A stretch of DNA of 64,000 bases from Nitrincola alkalisediminis (lineage in GTDB: Bacteria; Pseudomonadota; Gammaproteobacteria; Pseudomonadales; Balneatricaceae), in NCBI RefSeq assembly GCF_009821115.1, contig NZ_VYTY01000001.1:1-64000 (forward strand), read 5' to 3'. Below the pieces are notes generated by a model that saw only the letters and a program-made list of their open reading frames with translations, was not told the DNA's origin and made no database searches. Position numbers and translations under genes: made by a program. Positions 52,927 through 62,790 of the stretch are shown here, piece after piece (within the stretch, counting starts at the first letter, position 1; every line of letters starts with the position of its first letter).

Positions 52927-53775
52927 ATGCAGAAAAAAACACTCTTAGTCGTTGGCCTTGGTGATTTAGGCGGTCGGATTGCTTCGCTAGCCGTTGAGCA
53001 GGGATTAGACGTACACGGAATGCGCCGTGGTGCGCAGGCGCCTGCGGGGGTTCAGTTGATTCAACAGGATGCGGCGAGCCCATGGCCGGATTTACCGAGC
53101 CCGCCTGATGATGTGGTACTGTGCCTTTCGCCTTCTGATTCGAGTGTTGCGGCGTATCAGTTGGCCTATCTGGAAGTCGCGAAACAGGCAGCCAACGCAC
53201 TTAAAAAAATCGCTCCACAAGCGCATGTCTGGTTAATTTCATCGACGGGAGTGTATGGTCAGTCCGGTGGCGAGTGGGTTGATGAGACGTCTGAGCGCAA
53301 GCCCACACGAGAAACCGCGCGCGTTCTGCTAGAGGCAGAAAACGATTGGCTTGCTCAATCTCAGCCTGTCACGTTGTTGCGCCCTTCTGGCCTATATGGT
53401 CCTGGGCGCTATTTCTTGTTAAATCAAGCGCGCCAGGGTTTTCTGCCTCCTGCAGACCCTCCGATCTATACGAATCGAATCCATATCGACGATGCCGCGC
53501 GTGCGGTGATGCATCTGATTAATTGTCGTCATCGAGGAGACCTGATCGCAACGTCGTATAATTTGACGGATACCTGTCCTGCTAGCTTGCATGAAGTATT
53601 AAGTTGGTTGCAGCAGACATTGGGTGTGGAGGCCAAATCGTCAGCTCCTGCTCAGCGTGACAGTAAGCGTATTCGTCATCAGCGGCTTAAAGAGACGGGA
53701 TTTGTTTGGCGGTATCTTGATTATCGGGCGGGGTATACGGCGATGTTAAGTGATATTCATCAATCAACAGATTAA
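52927..53775 (+). CDS. NAD(P)-dependent epimerase/dehydratase-like protein (YeeZ type)
   Basis: The 282-residue SDR protein has GLGDLGGRIASLA for dinucleotide binding, STGVYGQSGGEWVDETS in the catalytic region and RIHIDDAARAVMHLI near the C-terminus. It is an atypical short-chain family member like YeeZ; the substrate is unknown. A 15-base hairpin overlapping its stop and then a heptamer array follow. Confidence 0.75.
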   Translation: MQKKTLLVVGLGDLGGRIASLAVEQGLDVHGMRRGAQAPAGVQLIQQDAASPWPDLPSPPDDVVLCLSPSDSSVAAYQLAYLEVAKQAANALKKIAPQAHVWLISSTGVYGQSGGEWVDETSERKPTRETARVLLEAENDWLAQSQPVTLLRPSGLYGPGRYFLLNQARQGFLPPADPPIYTNRIHIDDAARAVMHLINCRHRGDLIATSYNLTDTCPASLHEVLSWLQQTLGVEAKSSAPAQRDSKRIRHQRLKETGFVWRYLDYRAGYTAMLSDIHQSTD

Positions 53776-53801
53776 CTCATATACGTTGAGTTAATCTGTT
53801 G
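53765..53801 (+). terminator. Long perfect hairpin over the epimerase stop codon
   Basis: CAACAGATTAACTCA (53765-53779) and TGAGTTAATCTGTTG (53787-53801) pair perfectly across a 7-base loop, and the stem includes the stop codon at 53773-53775. No T-run follows, since the heptamer array begins at once. Confidence 0.6.
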
Positions 53802-53884
53802 CTATCAGCTATCAGCTATCAGCTATCAGCTATCAGCTATCAGCTATCAGCTATCAGCTATCAGCTATCAGCTGTCAGTTATCA
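53801..53884. repeat. Tandem heptamer repeat (GCTATCA) x10 plus two degenerate units
   Basis: Ten perfect GCTATCA units span 53801-53870, followed by GCTGTCA and GTTATCA. Its length and period match the GACAGCA array at 11357, though the unit differs. Confidence 0.95.
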
Positions 53885-53956
53885 GTCAGCTGAATCCAAT
53901 TGAATCTCGTCAGCACTCACGACTCAACAGGTGCTGTGGGCGTGGGTGATTTACGT

Positions 53957-54291
53957 TTAAACCAGCCACCACGCTTCGCGCTTTCTTCCTGAAATCCATA
54001 CCAGTCTTCGAGCAATAGCGTTATAGGACTCTCGACTCATTTGGGGCAGGGCGCGTGCTAGATGTGGAGTTGACCAGTCGGCGATAAAGCCTTCATCTGA
54101 TATTTCCCGTGTATTGGGTAGAAAAGCACCAGTGAAACTCGGATGCGGCCAATCACTGACCATTCGAATACGGCTGTTTCGACCCACGGGAGCGATCATC
54201 GACAATCTGTCCCACAAAAAAACAGTGGGATAGACATTAAAATGATAAGAACGCCTACAACAAAAAAGCGCCATCCAAACGATTTATACAT
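53957..54291 (-). pseudogene. creD: creD remnant (inner-membrane protein CreD)
   Basis: On the minus strand an N-terminus MYKSFGWRFFVVGVLIILMSIPLFF, like CreD's first membrane helix, runs into a run of seven Ts. With six Ts the frame would read on as VGQIVDDRS. A deletion then leads to PVGRNSRIRMVSDWPHPSFTGAFLP and REISDEGFIADWSTPHLARALPQ, the CreD periplasmic core. The multi-helix C-terminal half is gone. The rest is a broken copy that cannot fold as a membrane protein. Confidence 0.8.
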
Positions 54292-54498
54292 AGCATCATT
54301 CCTTTAACGCACCCTATTCATTTGGCAAATGCAAACATAAAAATAGTCCGTCATTAAAAGGTCAAAAGCGTGCAACCGCTGTTTTTTTGCGTTAATAGAG
54401 TGCAAATTGTGATGTGTATTTATTCTTTTTTTTGTATTGTTTTTTATAAGTAATTGATTTTGAATCGTTGTTTATAGGTGGTATTGATCTTGCTATCT

Positions 54499-54510
54499 CT
54501 TGTATACAAG
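54499..54510 (+). promoter_or_regulatory. Palindromic GntR-type operator before the allophanate hydrolase gene
   Basis: CTTGTATACAAG is a perfect 12-base palindrome of the TTGTATACAA kind bound by FCD-type GntR regulators. It lies 24 bases before the start of the hydrolase gene, between TTGCTA and TAGGAT, a possible promoter. The GntR gene downstream is the likely regulator. Confidence 0.6.
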
Positions 54511-54533
54511 ATAGGATACTAGCGAGATATATC

Positions 54534-56330
54534 ATGAATACTCTGGAAACCCTTGGTTGGACGATCAGTGATTGGCTGAGTGCGCATCAGCAGAATGAGG
54601 GCAATGGGCACTTGGAAAAACTGGTTGATGCCGTTAATCATGTAAACGACTGCGCATGGATCAGCCGTCTTTCTGCCAGCGATCTAAAACAGCAATTGGA
54701 GCATCTCAACGCACGCCGGGAGCAAGGCGACTCTTTGCCCTTGTTCGGGGTACCCTTTGCGGTGAAGGACAATATTGATGTTGCTGGATGGGTGACAACG
54801 GCAGCCTGTCCTGACTTTGCTTACACCGCTACGGAAGATGCTACCGTTGTAGCGCACCTGAAAGAAGCTGGAGCGGTCCTGATTGGTAAAACCAACCTTG
54901 ACCAGTTTGCGACAGGGCTGGTGGGGACGCGCTCACCCTATGGTGCGGTATCGAACAGCTTTAAAGCTGATTATGTGTCCGGTGGGTCGAGCTCTGGTTC
55001 AGCCTCTGTGACAGCACGTGGACTGGTTGCCTTTGCCCTAGGAACGGATACAGCTGGCTCAGGCCGAGTGCCAGCCGGATTTAATAATTTAGTCGGATTG
55101 AAGCCAACCAGAGGGTGGTTTTCGATCAAGGGCGTCGTGCCGGCCTGCCGCTCAATTGACTGTGTTTCGGTGTTTGCCTTGACGGTTGTTGATGCCGTAC
55201 AGGTAGCGCAGGTTCTTGGTGAGCAGCAAGATCTGGCTGATGCTTATTCGCGGAAAAATCCAAATACCGCACCGACAGGAATGCCAGAGCGGCCCCGATT
55301 CGCCATTCCATCCAAGTTGGCGTTCTTTGGTGATGAACTGATGCAGGCTGCGTTTATGCAAGCACGCAGTGAATTGGAAAAAATGGTGGATCTGGTGGAA
55401 ATTGATTTCACCCCCTTTACCCAGCTTGCTGAACTTTTGTATCAGGGGCCATGGGTGGCCGAACGCACTCATGCGATAGGTTCACAGCTGATAGAACATC
55501 CAGAAGCGATGGATGCGACAGTGCACCGTATTGTAGCGAAGGGTATGGATTACACGGCCTTGCAATGTTTCGATGCCGAATACCAACGTCAAGCCCTAGC
55601 ACGTCATATACAGCAACAGCTCTCTGAAGTGGATGCGCTAGTGGTGCCGACCTCTCCGACGATTCGCACCCTAGCCGAGATGCAAGACGAACCCATCCTC
55701 TACAACTCTCAGTTTGGCACTTACACAAATTTTACGAACTTAGCAGATCTTTCAGCACTGGCTTTACCGGCTCCCTTCCGAGCAGATGGGTTGCCAGCTG
55801 GCATTACGTTAATTGCCAATGCTTGGCATGATTTTGCACTGGCCGACTTCGGTCAACGCTGGCAAGCCCATTTGGCATTGCCGATGGGGGCGACGGGCAA
55901 GCCTTTCCAAGCCATGGTTCCAACCTTCAAACCTGTTGCACCGGGCGCCGTGCGAGTTGCAGTGGTTGGGGCGCATTTAACGGGAATGCCACTCAACTTC
56001 CAACTGACCACACGCCATGCAAGTTTTGTTGAAGCGACTCAGACTGCACCTGAATACCGTCTCTATGCACTGGCCAATACGACGCCTCCTAAGCCTGGGC
56101 TTGCGCGGGTCGCTGAAAATGGAGCGTCAATTCAGGTGGAGCTTTGGGACGTCCCCTTGGCGAATTTCGGTGCATTTGTGGCAGAAATTCCAGAGCCGCT
56201 GGGTATCGGTACCCTATTGTTAGAGGATGGTCGTCGTGTCAAAGGTTTCATTTGCGAGCCTGTAGCGCTGGGCAGTGCAAAAGACATTACCCACTTTGGC
56301 GGTTGGCGTGCTTATATAGCCTCAAACTAA
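54534..56330 (+). CDS. atzF: Allophanate hydrolase
   Basis: The 598-residue amidase-signature enzyme splits allophanate to ammonium and CO2. The Ser-cisSer-Lys triad regions are visible: VPFAVKDNID (lysine), SGGSSSGSASV and GTDTAGSGRVPAG. The C-terminal domain (about 440-598) is the allophanate hydrolase extension. Urea carboxylase, its usual partner, is not next to it, so it may serve another urea or biuret route. I start at 54534; the earlier in-frame start at 54468 lacks support and would cover the operator. Confidence 0.9.
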   Translation: MNTLETLGWTISDWLSAHQQNEGNGHLEKLVDAVNHVNDCAWISRLSASDLKQQLEHLNARREQGDSLPLFGVPFAVKDNIDVAGWVTTAACPDFAYTATEDATVVAHLKEAGAVLIGKTNLDQFATGLVGTRSPYGAVSNSFKADYVSGGSSSGSASVTARGLVAFALGTDTAGSGRVPAGFNNLVGLKPTRGWFSIKGVVPACRSIDCVSVFALTVVDAVQVAQVLGEQQDLADAYSRKNPNTAPTGMPERPRFAIPSKLAFFGDELMQAAFMQARSELEKMVDLVEIDFTPFTQLAELLYQGPWVAERTHAIGSQLIEHPEAMDATVHRIVAKGMDYTALQCFDAEYQRQALARHIQQQLSEVDALVVPTSPTIRTLAEMQDEPILYNSQFGTYTNFTNLADLSALALPAPFRADGLPAGITLIANAWHDFALADFGQRWQAHLALPMGATGKPFQAMVPTFKPVAPGAVRVAVVGAHLTGMPLNFQLTTRHASFVEATQTAPEYRLYALANTTPPKPGLARVAENGASIQVELWDVPLANFGAFVAEIPEPLGIGTLLLEDGRRVKGFICEPVALGSAKDITHFGGWRAYIASN

Positions 56331-56350
56331 ATACTGTGCAGAGTGCATCA

Positions 56351-57031
56351 ATGTCGAAACCCAAACGCGAGAATCTGGCGGACCGTATCTACGAGCAATT
56401 GAAAACGTTGATCTTCAACTTTCAGTTGTTACCGGGAGAGTATTTCAGTGAAACAGAAATCGCTGAGCGCTTTGCGGCCAGCCGGACTCCGGTGCGAGAG
56501 GCGCTTCATCGACTGCATCGGGAGCAGTATGTCGAGGTGCATTTCCGCAGTGGTTGGCAGGTAAGGCCTTTTGATTTTAAGGTGTTTGAGGAGCTGTATG
56601 ATCTTCGCATACTTCTCGAAACCTCAGCTGTGGAGCGACTCTGTCATTTGGCTGAGTTGCCAGCGTGCATCGCAGAGCTCAGGGCCATTTGGTGTGTGCC
56701 AGACTCTGATCGGGTGACGGATATGAGTTTGAGTGATCTGGATCGATCCTTTCACAGTCGCTTGGTGCAGGCGGCAGGTAACTCCGAAATGTTTCGGATT
56801 CATCGCGATCTCAGTGAACGAATTCACATTATTCGTCGCTTGGATTTCACCAAGGATTATCGAATTGATGCTACCTATCAAGAACATGCGGCAATCCTTG
56901 ATGCCATTCAGCATCGCCGTTCCGATCATGCCAAGTATTTGCTGCGAGCCCACATCACGGTCAGCCGAGACGAGGTGCGAAAAATCACCTTGCATATGTT
57001 GCAGGAGGCGAGGGAGCGTCATATGCAATGA
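56351..57031 (+). CDS. GntR/FCD-family transcription regulator
   Basis: The 226-residue protein has an N-terminal winged helix (LADRIYEQLKTLIFNFQLLPGEY, SRTPVREALHRLHREQYVE) and a C-terminal FCD ligand domain with LYDLRILLETSAVERL and the YQEHAAILDAI metal/ligand histidine region. It lies 20 bases after the hydrolase gene and probably represses it at the TTGTATACAA site upstream. Start at 56351 matches the family's usual N-terminus. Confidence 0.85.
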   Translation: MSKPKRENLADRIYEQLKTLIFNFQLLPGEYFSETEIAERFAASRTPVREALHRLHREQYVEVHFRSGWQVRPFDFKVFEELYDLRILLETSAVERLCHLAELPACIAELRAIWCVPDSDRVTDMSLSDLDRSFHSRLVQAAGNSEMFRIHRDLSERIHIIRRLDFTKDYRIDATYQEHAAILDAIQHRRSDHAKYLLRAHITVSRDEVRKITLHMLQEARERHMQ

Positions 57032-57171
57032 GTAGAAGTAGTGCCTCATGTTGGATTAGCGAATCGTATGAGTCGTCGCAAAAGGGCTTAGTCATGACGT
57101 CGTTGTGATATTGCATTTAAGCCAGGTGTGCCAGAGTCAGAGCTCTATCAACACGTTAAGTCGAGTGAAGT

Positions 57172-58488
57172 ATGACAAAGGTTTTCTCTGGCGTTTGGCC
57201 TCTTTTGCTGGGTATTGTACTGATCATGCTGGGCAATGGTATGCACTTCACGCTAATTGGACTTAGGGGAGGGATCGAAGGCTTTTCCGCTGCTGAATTG
57301 GCGATTGTGACGTCCGGTTACTTTGTCGGCTTTTTATCAGGTGCTCGATTCTCACCGCTGTTGATTAGGCGAGTAGGGCACGTACGTGTGTTTGCCGCGT
57401 TGGGAAGCTTTATGTCGGCAGGCTTAATTGCCTTTCCTTTAATCACCGAACCTTGGGCATGGACATTACTCAGGATTCTCATAGGTTTTTGTATGTCGGG
57501 TGTGTATGTCACGGCCGAGAGTTGGTTGAACGATGCCGCCACCAACGAAAACCGAGGAAAGGTCTTATCCGCGTATATGATTGCACAAACACTCGGGATT
57601 ATCGGTGCTCAAGGCTTGTTAACCCTCGGTGATGCGGCTACCTCAGTTCTTTTTATTGGTGCATCGATATTGGTTTCAATCTCCTTTGCCCCTATTTTGT
57701 TATCCGTAAATCCAGTGCCCAATGTTGAAGTGGCACGACCTATGAGCCTACGTGCTCTTTTTTCGAACTCTCCTTTAGGCACGGTGGGTATTTTCTTGTT
57801 GGGGAGTGCCTATGCAACTCAATCTGGGATGGGGGCTGTATTTGGTTCTCAAATTGGACTGTCTGCGACGCACATTGCCTTGTTCGTTGCTATGCTGTTT
57901 GCAGGCGCTTTGGTTCTTCAGTATCCGATAGGTTGGCTTTCAGATCGCATAGATCGACGTAAAGTGATATTGGGTGCTGCGCTATTGGGTGCGGTTTCGT
58001 GTTTGTTGGGCTGGATGAATGATGGGGGAATGGGGTTCTTAATGCTGTCTGCGTTTTTGACTGGCGGCGTTACAACCCCTTTGTATTCATTATTTCTGGC
58101 CTATACTAACGATTCCTTATCCACCGAGGAAATGCCAGCTGCATCGGGTGGTTTAGTCTTCACCTTTGGGTTAGGTGCCATTATTGGCCCCTTGGTCACG
58201 GGATGGGCCATGGAAACCTTTGGCCCTTATGCCTTCTGGCCAGTGTTAGCTATCACCTTTCTTTTGATTGTCCTCTATGCGGCCTATCGCATTACACAAC
58301 GAGCCCATTCGCCAGCCGACACGACAGAAAGCTATTTAAGTGTTATTCCAACCGCCTCTCCAGTTGCTGTAGAAGCGGCCAGTGTCTGGGCAGCTGAGCA
58401 TGCTGAGCAGGAGCGAGAAGCGGCGGAACTGGAGTCTGCTGAGGCCGAGCAAGAGACCCTCTCGCCTAGCGATCCTAGTCGTAGCTAG
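57172..58488 (+). CDS. MFS transporter, YcaD-like
   Basis: The 438-residue protein has about twelve membrane helices with the MFS loop motif SDRIDRRKVILGAAL in the middle and GFCMSGVYVTAESWLNDAATNENRG between helices 4 and 5, typical of the YcaD-type family. A hydrophilic Ala/Glu-rich tail (about 390-438) is unusual in length. The substrate cannot be predicted; adjacency to the allophanate gene cluster gives only a weak hint. Confidence 0.8.
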   Translation: MTKVFSGVWPLLLGIVLIMLGNGMHFTLIGLRGGIEGFSAAELAIVTSGYFVGFLSGARFSPLLIRRVGHVRVFAALGSFMSAGLIAFPLITEPWAWTLLRILIGFCMSGVYVTAESWLNDAATNENRGKVLSAYMIAQTLGIIGAQGLLTLGDAATSVLFIGASILVSISFAPILLSVNPVPNVEVARPMSLRALFSNSPLGTVGIFLLGSAYATQSGMGAVFGSQIGLSATHIALFVAMLFAGALVLQYPIGWLSDRIDRRKVILGAALLGAVSCLLGWMNDGGMGFLMLSAFLTGGVTTPLYSLFLAYTNDSLSTEEMPAASGGLVFTFGLGAIIGPLVTGWAMETFGPYAFWPVLAITFLLIVLYAAYRITQRAHSPADTTESYLSVIPTASPVAVEAASVWAAEHAEQEREAAELESAEAEQETLSPSDPSRS

Positions 58489-58527
58489 GCTCGTTTAAAA
58501 TACGTTTTTTGCCCTTGCTACACACGC

Positions 58528-58944
58528 TTAGACGTTATTTGGCTTTGAGCAGGTTACAACAATCTGCTCTCCACGGATGGCGTTGTAAAAGCAATTGGGA
58601 CGGCCCGTATGACAGGCTGCACCTTGCTGATTCACGATCAGTAAAAGAGCATCACCGTCGCAATCAAACCTAGCGTCTATCAAATGCTGAACATGGCCAG
58701 ATGTTTCTCCCTTCCGCCATAAGGATTGTCGCGAGCGAGACCAGTAACAGACTTGTCGTGTGCTTAAGGTTTCAATAAGTGCCTCTTTGTTCATCCACGC
58801 AAGCATGAGCATGTCTTTAGTGTCATGTTCTTGCGCAATGGCGGCGATGAGGCCGTCTTGATTCCATGGAATCGCCGATAGGATGTCTTCAAGCGGAAAA
58901 GAGTCAGATTGATCTGCCTCTTCTAGCGTTTGCCAGATAGTCAT
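58528..58944 (-). CDS. hisI: Phosphoribosyl-AMP cyclohydrolase HisI
   Basis: The 138-residue enzyme of histidine biosynthesis opens the adenine ring of phosphoribosyl-AMP. It has MLMLAWMNKEALIETL, YWSRSRQSLWRKGETSGH and the metal site DARFDCDGDALLL with the later cysteines GAACHTGRPNCFY. It is a stand-alone HisI without the HisE domain. Other his genes are not in the window. Confidence 0.95.
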   Translation of the reverse strand: MTIWQTLEEADQSDSFPLEDILSAIPWNQDGLIAAIAQEHDTKDMLMLAWMNKEALIETLSTRQVCYWSRSRQSLWRKGETSGHVQHLIDARFDCDGDALLLIVNQQGAACHTGRPNCFYNAIRGEQIVVTCSKPNNV

Positions 58945-59073
58945 TGATTTGCCTAGTCGTTGTGTTGAAGTTTGCCCATTGTCACGTCAGTGAGCCTTGC
59001 GTGAATTATATCGCTATAAATGTTATAGTATAACAATTAAAATGCGAAAGTAGATCGGTTTCCGTTCAGACAC

Positions 59074-60918
59074 CTATTTAAGCCATCTCTGCAGTAATTC
59101 TGATAGCTTTTCGGCATTATACGGCTTCGCTAGATAATCGTTCATCCCGCAGGCTAGGCAAGCCTTGCGATCGTCTTCACTTGCATTGGCCGTCAAAGCT
59201 GCAATCGGAGTCAGAATATCTCGCTGCCGTATGATACGAGTTGCTGTAAAGCCATCCATAATGGGCATTTGGCAGTCCATTAAAATTAAATCATAGGTTT
59301 CGGACTCAAGCAGATGAATAGCTTCCTCACCATTCTCGGCTAATGCAGCCTCGATATTGAATTTTTCCAATAACTTTAACGCTAGCTTTTGGTTTACTGT
59401 ATTGTCTTCAACCAATAACACCCTCCTATCCGCATAGTTTGTAAACGGGCAACGTGCCTGAGTTGGATTGTTCGGTGCTTCGCAAGGAATATAAGGCAGC
59501 TCAAAATAGAAGCAGGAGCCTTGTCCAAGAGTACTTTCTAACCAAAGGGTGCCATTCATTAACGTAATGAGCTCTTTAGAAATCATTAAGCCGAGTCCCG
59601 TTCCGCCATATTTGCGACTGGTTGAGTTATCTGCTTGGCTAAAACTTTGAAACAGTCGTTCCTGAGCTTCTTCAGAAATGCCAATTCCGCTATCTCTAAC
59701 TTCAAATCGAATCCTGTGGTTATCCAGCAAGTGAACATTCAAAGTGACTTGGCCCACGTCCGTAAATTTGATCGCATTTGACACTAAGTTATTCAGAACC
59801 TGTCGGAGTCTTAGAGGATCTGCTTTAACCCATCCACTAATTGCAGGGTCAATTGTTTGGATCAACGCAAGTTTTTTATTCTCAGCAAGATGTTGAAAGA
59901 TGCTACGCATCGTCGTTAATAAGTCGTTTAGATCAACGGGTGTCATGTCTAAACTCATTTTGCCCGCTTCAATTTTAGAGAAGTCTAAAATATCGTTGAC
60001 GAGACCGAGCAGCAGCTCGGCTGAGCGCATAGCGAGATGAACTTGTTCAGCCTGTTCTGTCGTTAAGGGTGTTGTTTCTAAAAGAGACAGCATGCCAATG
60101 ACACCATTGATAGGGGTTCGAATTTCGTGGCTCATGTTCGCTAGAAATTGGCTTTTTGCTTTGCTTGCGTGGAGTGCTTTTGAGTGAGCATTTTTTAATT
60201 CTAAGGCGGCAGCATTGATGCCTTTTTTCATTTCGAGAAGATCGCCTTGGTAATTACCCACGATACGTTGTTCAAAGTTACCAAGGACGAGTTGGCCCAT
60301 GACTTGGTTCGATTCAGCGAGGGCTCGTTCAAGATTTGCAAGCAGTCTATTAATATTTTGCGTCATGACGCCTAATTCATCTTTACGGTAGACTCGAACT
60401 TGTTGTGAAAAACGCCCTAAATTGACTGTTTCGTTAATGACGGAAACAATATGTTTTACAGGGACTAAGATACGATGATTCACAATCCATAAAAGCAGAG
60501 CGACAACACAGGTCACCACAAAAAGTGTGGCCGCTATCAACAATAGTGTCGCTGACCGTACATTATCTATGCGAGATTTGATTGATGTTTTATACCCCAA
60601 TAATAGGCTTCTGCCAATATAAACGCCTGATCGATCAAATAACGGGAAATCGTATAAAATAGCCTGATCAAGGTAGGTCACACGTGGCTCATTAGACAGT
60701 TTGTTTGGCAAGTAGGTTGCCAAGTTTTGAGCAAGGGATACATCAAACCATTCTGAATGAGCAAGGAGATAGTGTTCGTTAATTGATGGAAGCTGGGCCA
60801 AGACTGGAGGATAACGACCCGAAAAGCGTTCTAAAATGGAGTCTTTATTTAACAATAGAATCCAATCCAAATCATCGTTTTCCATAGATCGAACAACGGA
60901 CCCAATCCCCTGTGTCAC
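59074..60918 (-). CDS. Hybrid histidine kinase with HAMP, kinase and receiver domains
   Basis: The 614-residue protein has a short extracytoplasmic-like segment (1-115), one membrane helix (about 122-146), HAMP, the H-box MSHEIRTPINGVIGML, ATPase motifs DSGIGI and GTGLGLMIS, and a C-terminal receiver with LILMDCQMPIMDG and KPYNAEKL. The usual first membrane helix is absent: the frame begins at a GTG after an in-frame TGA, so the sensor N-terminus may be truncated. Signal and phosphotransfer partner are unknown. Confidence 0.85.
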   Translation of the reverse strand: MTQGIGSVVRSMENDDLDWILLLNKDSILERFSGRYPPVLAQLPSINEHYLLAHSEWFDVSLAQNLATYLPNKLSNEPRVTYLDQAILYDFPLFDRSGVYIGRSLLLGYKTSIKSRIDNVRSATLLLIAATLFVVTCVVALLLWIVNHRILVPVKHIVSVINETVNLGRFSQQVRVYRKDELGVMTQNINRLLANLERALAESNQVMGQLVLGNFEQRIVGNYQGDLLEMKKGINAAALELKNAHSKALHASKAKSQFLANMSHEIRTPINGVIGMLSLLETTPLTTEQAEQVHLAMRSAELLLGLVNDILDFSKIEAGKMSLDMTPVDLNDLLTTMRSIFQHLAENKKLALIQTIDPAISGWVKADPLRLRQVLNNLVSNAIKFTDVGQVTLNVHLLDNHRIRFEVRDSGIGISEEAQERLFQSFSQADNSTSRKYGGTGLGLMISKELITLMNGTLWLESTLGQGSCFYFELPYIPCEAPNNPTQARCPFTNYADRRVLLVEDNTVNQKLALKLLEKFNIEAALAENGEEAIHLLESETYDLILMDCQMPIMDGFTATRIIRQRDILTPIAALTANASEDDRKACLACGMNDYLAKPYNAEKLSELLQRWLK

Positions 60919-61176
60919 AGATATTAAACCTATAATTCATCTTAGCCTAATAGAGCGTAACTCAACAACTTTACACGACCCCTTAAGTGAATGATTGATA
61001 AACTGTTCGATGGTTGATGACTTGGGGCAATGTTTGAAGCACGATTTGTCAACTGGCTATTCGAAGGTCATTAATGCGATAATCAAAATTGATTTGATCC
61101 GACAAGCAGCCCCTTCCTTTTAATGCAATGGGTGGCTTGTTGGGTTTAAAACAGCCTCGACAAAGAGGTTGTAAAC

Positions 61177-62790
61177 GTGTCCCCCGATACATCTGTACGA
61201 GGGCAAGGATGGTCTGCAAGCTTAGATGCTAATACTCCACACGGGTTCAAATACATGAGCGATACTGATAACTGGCGAAATAAATACCGTGATGCAGCGC
61301 GTGAGTTAGAGGGATATGAAAAAAAACAGCAGCTCTTGTTGAGCCAAGTGCATGATTTAGCCTTTCAACTTAGTTTAGCAACACACGGCCAAGATCCGCA
61401 GTTGGATCGCTTGATGTCGGGTTTTACACATGATCTTAATAATGGTGATCTGAGTCGCCTCCCCAAGTATCTTAAGCAAATAGAGAAGCAAATACGGGGG
61501 TTAGATGGTCTTCGTTTGCAAACATCGCAGAAGATCATGAAGCAGCTGCGTTTTTGGAGCAAAGAGGTTCAGGCCAAGGATAAACACAAGCGGCATCTGG
61601 CATCATTTGAAAATCTAGAAGAGCAAATGCGTGAGCATGCTGAGAATATTCATGCATTGCCCGATATGATCTCAATGTTGTTGGATGTTCAAACCCGTAT
61701 ACAGAATGATGAAAGTGAGGCTGAACAAGACGACCTGGCGGATCATAGCGATATGGCCAACGCTCGATTGGCCAGCAGCCTGTTGGAGTTGGTTCAGCGT
61801 TTGATTGTTCCAGCGGAATCGATACCCAGAGCCACAGCCCTGATCCAGCGCCTTGAGCAGAGTCATTCGACGGATGATCTGGATGACTGCCTGAAAGAAG
61901 CCACTGAGCTTGCACGTTTAAGTGGCAGCGGTACGGACTCAGATATTCAAGCTTATTTATCGGGTTTGAATGAGCAGTTGGCTTTTTTACGACAGTTTTT
62001 TGATACGCAGGAAGAAGCTGAACATCAGCAGTTGCGTCGAAACAACCTTCTGGATCAGACGGTTAGATCTGACGTCCGAATGATTCATCATAATGTCCAA
62101 AAAAGTCAGGACATTAATGAACTTAAGACAGCGGTGAACGTGCAACTCGTCAGTATTATTAAAGCCATGAATCACCACAAGGCGTCCGAGCAAAAAAGAA
62201 TAGAACTGTTAAGGTCTGAAAAAAAGGCATTGATGGAGCGCTTGGATTCAATGGAACGGCAGAGTGATCAGCTGAGGCAAACGGCTGAAAATGCACATGT
62301 GAAGTCTCGAACAGATCCATTAACAGGTCTGCCAAACCGTTTAGCGTATGATCAGCGGTTCAATGAAGAACTGGTTCGTTTTAATCGGTATGGAACCGTA
62401 TTTTCTCTTTGTGTCGGCGATATCGACTACTTTAAACGCGTGAATGATACCTATGGTCATTTAGCCGGTGATAAAGTGCTCCTTTTGATGGCACGTGTCC
62501 TTAAAAAACAACTGCGAGATGTCGATTTTATTTCTCGCTTTGGTGGTGAAGAGTTTGTCATACTCATGCCCTCAACCGATGCCAATGAAGCCATGATTGC
62601 CGCTGAAAAAGTGCGTCAGACTATTGAAACAAGCCCGTTTAACTTTCAGAGTACACCCGTCAAAATCACCATGTCGCTTGGTATAACTCAGGTTAAAGCC
62701 GGTGATACGGTTAACAGTATGTTTGATCGTGCAGACAAGGCGATGTACAGCGCCAAACAGGCCGGACGTAACCGGACTGTTGTTAAGTAG
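61177..62790 (+). CDS. Diguanylate cyclase (GGDEF protein)
   Basis: The 537-residue protein has a long helical, coiled-coil-rich N-terminus (about 40-370), then a complete GGDEF domain: DPLTGLPNRLAYDQRF, DIDYFKRVNDTYGHLAGDKVL and the active SRFGGEEFVILMP, ending DKAMYSAKQAGRN. It should make cyclic di-GMP in the cytoplasm. The start is uncertain between GTG at 61177, with AGAGG upstream, and ATG at 61255. Confidence 0.9.
   Translation: MSPDTSVRGQGWSASLDANTPHGFKYMSDTDNWRNKYRDAARELEGYEKKQQLLLSQVHDLAFQLSLATHGQDPQLDRLMSGFTHDLNNGDLSRLPKYLKQIEKQIRGLDGLRLQTSQKIMKQLRFWSKEVQAKDKHKRHLASFENLEEQMREHAENIHALPDMISMLLDVQTRIQNDESEAEQDDLADHSDMANARLASSLLELVQRLIVPAESIPRATALIQRLEQSHSTDDLDDCLKEATELARLSGSGTDSDIQAYLSGLNEQLAFLRQFFDTQEEAEHQQLRRNNLLDQTVRSDVRMIHHNVQKSQDINELKTAVNVQLVSIIKAMNHHKASEQKRIELLRSEKKALMERLDSMERQSDQLRQTAENAHVKSRTDPLTGLPNRLAYDQRFNEELVRFNRYGTVFSLCVGDIDYFKRVNDTYGHLAGDKVLLLMARVLKKQLRDVDFISRFGGEEFVILMPSTDANEAMIAAEKVRQTIETSPFNFQSTPVKITMSLGITQVKAGDTVNSMFDRADKAMYSAKQAGRNRTVVK

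Noticed and set aside
53801-53884. Heptamer array as a CRISPR
   Set aside because: Units are contiguous 7-mers without spacers.
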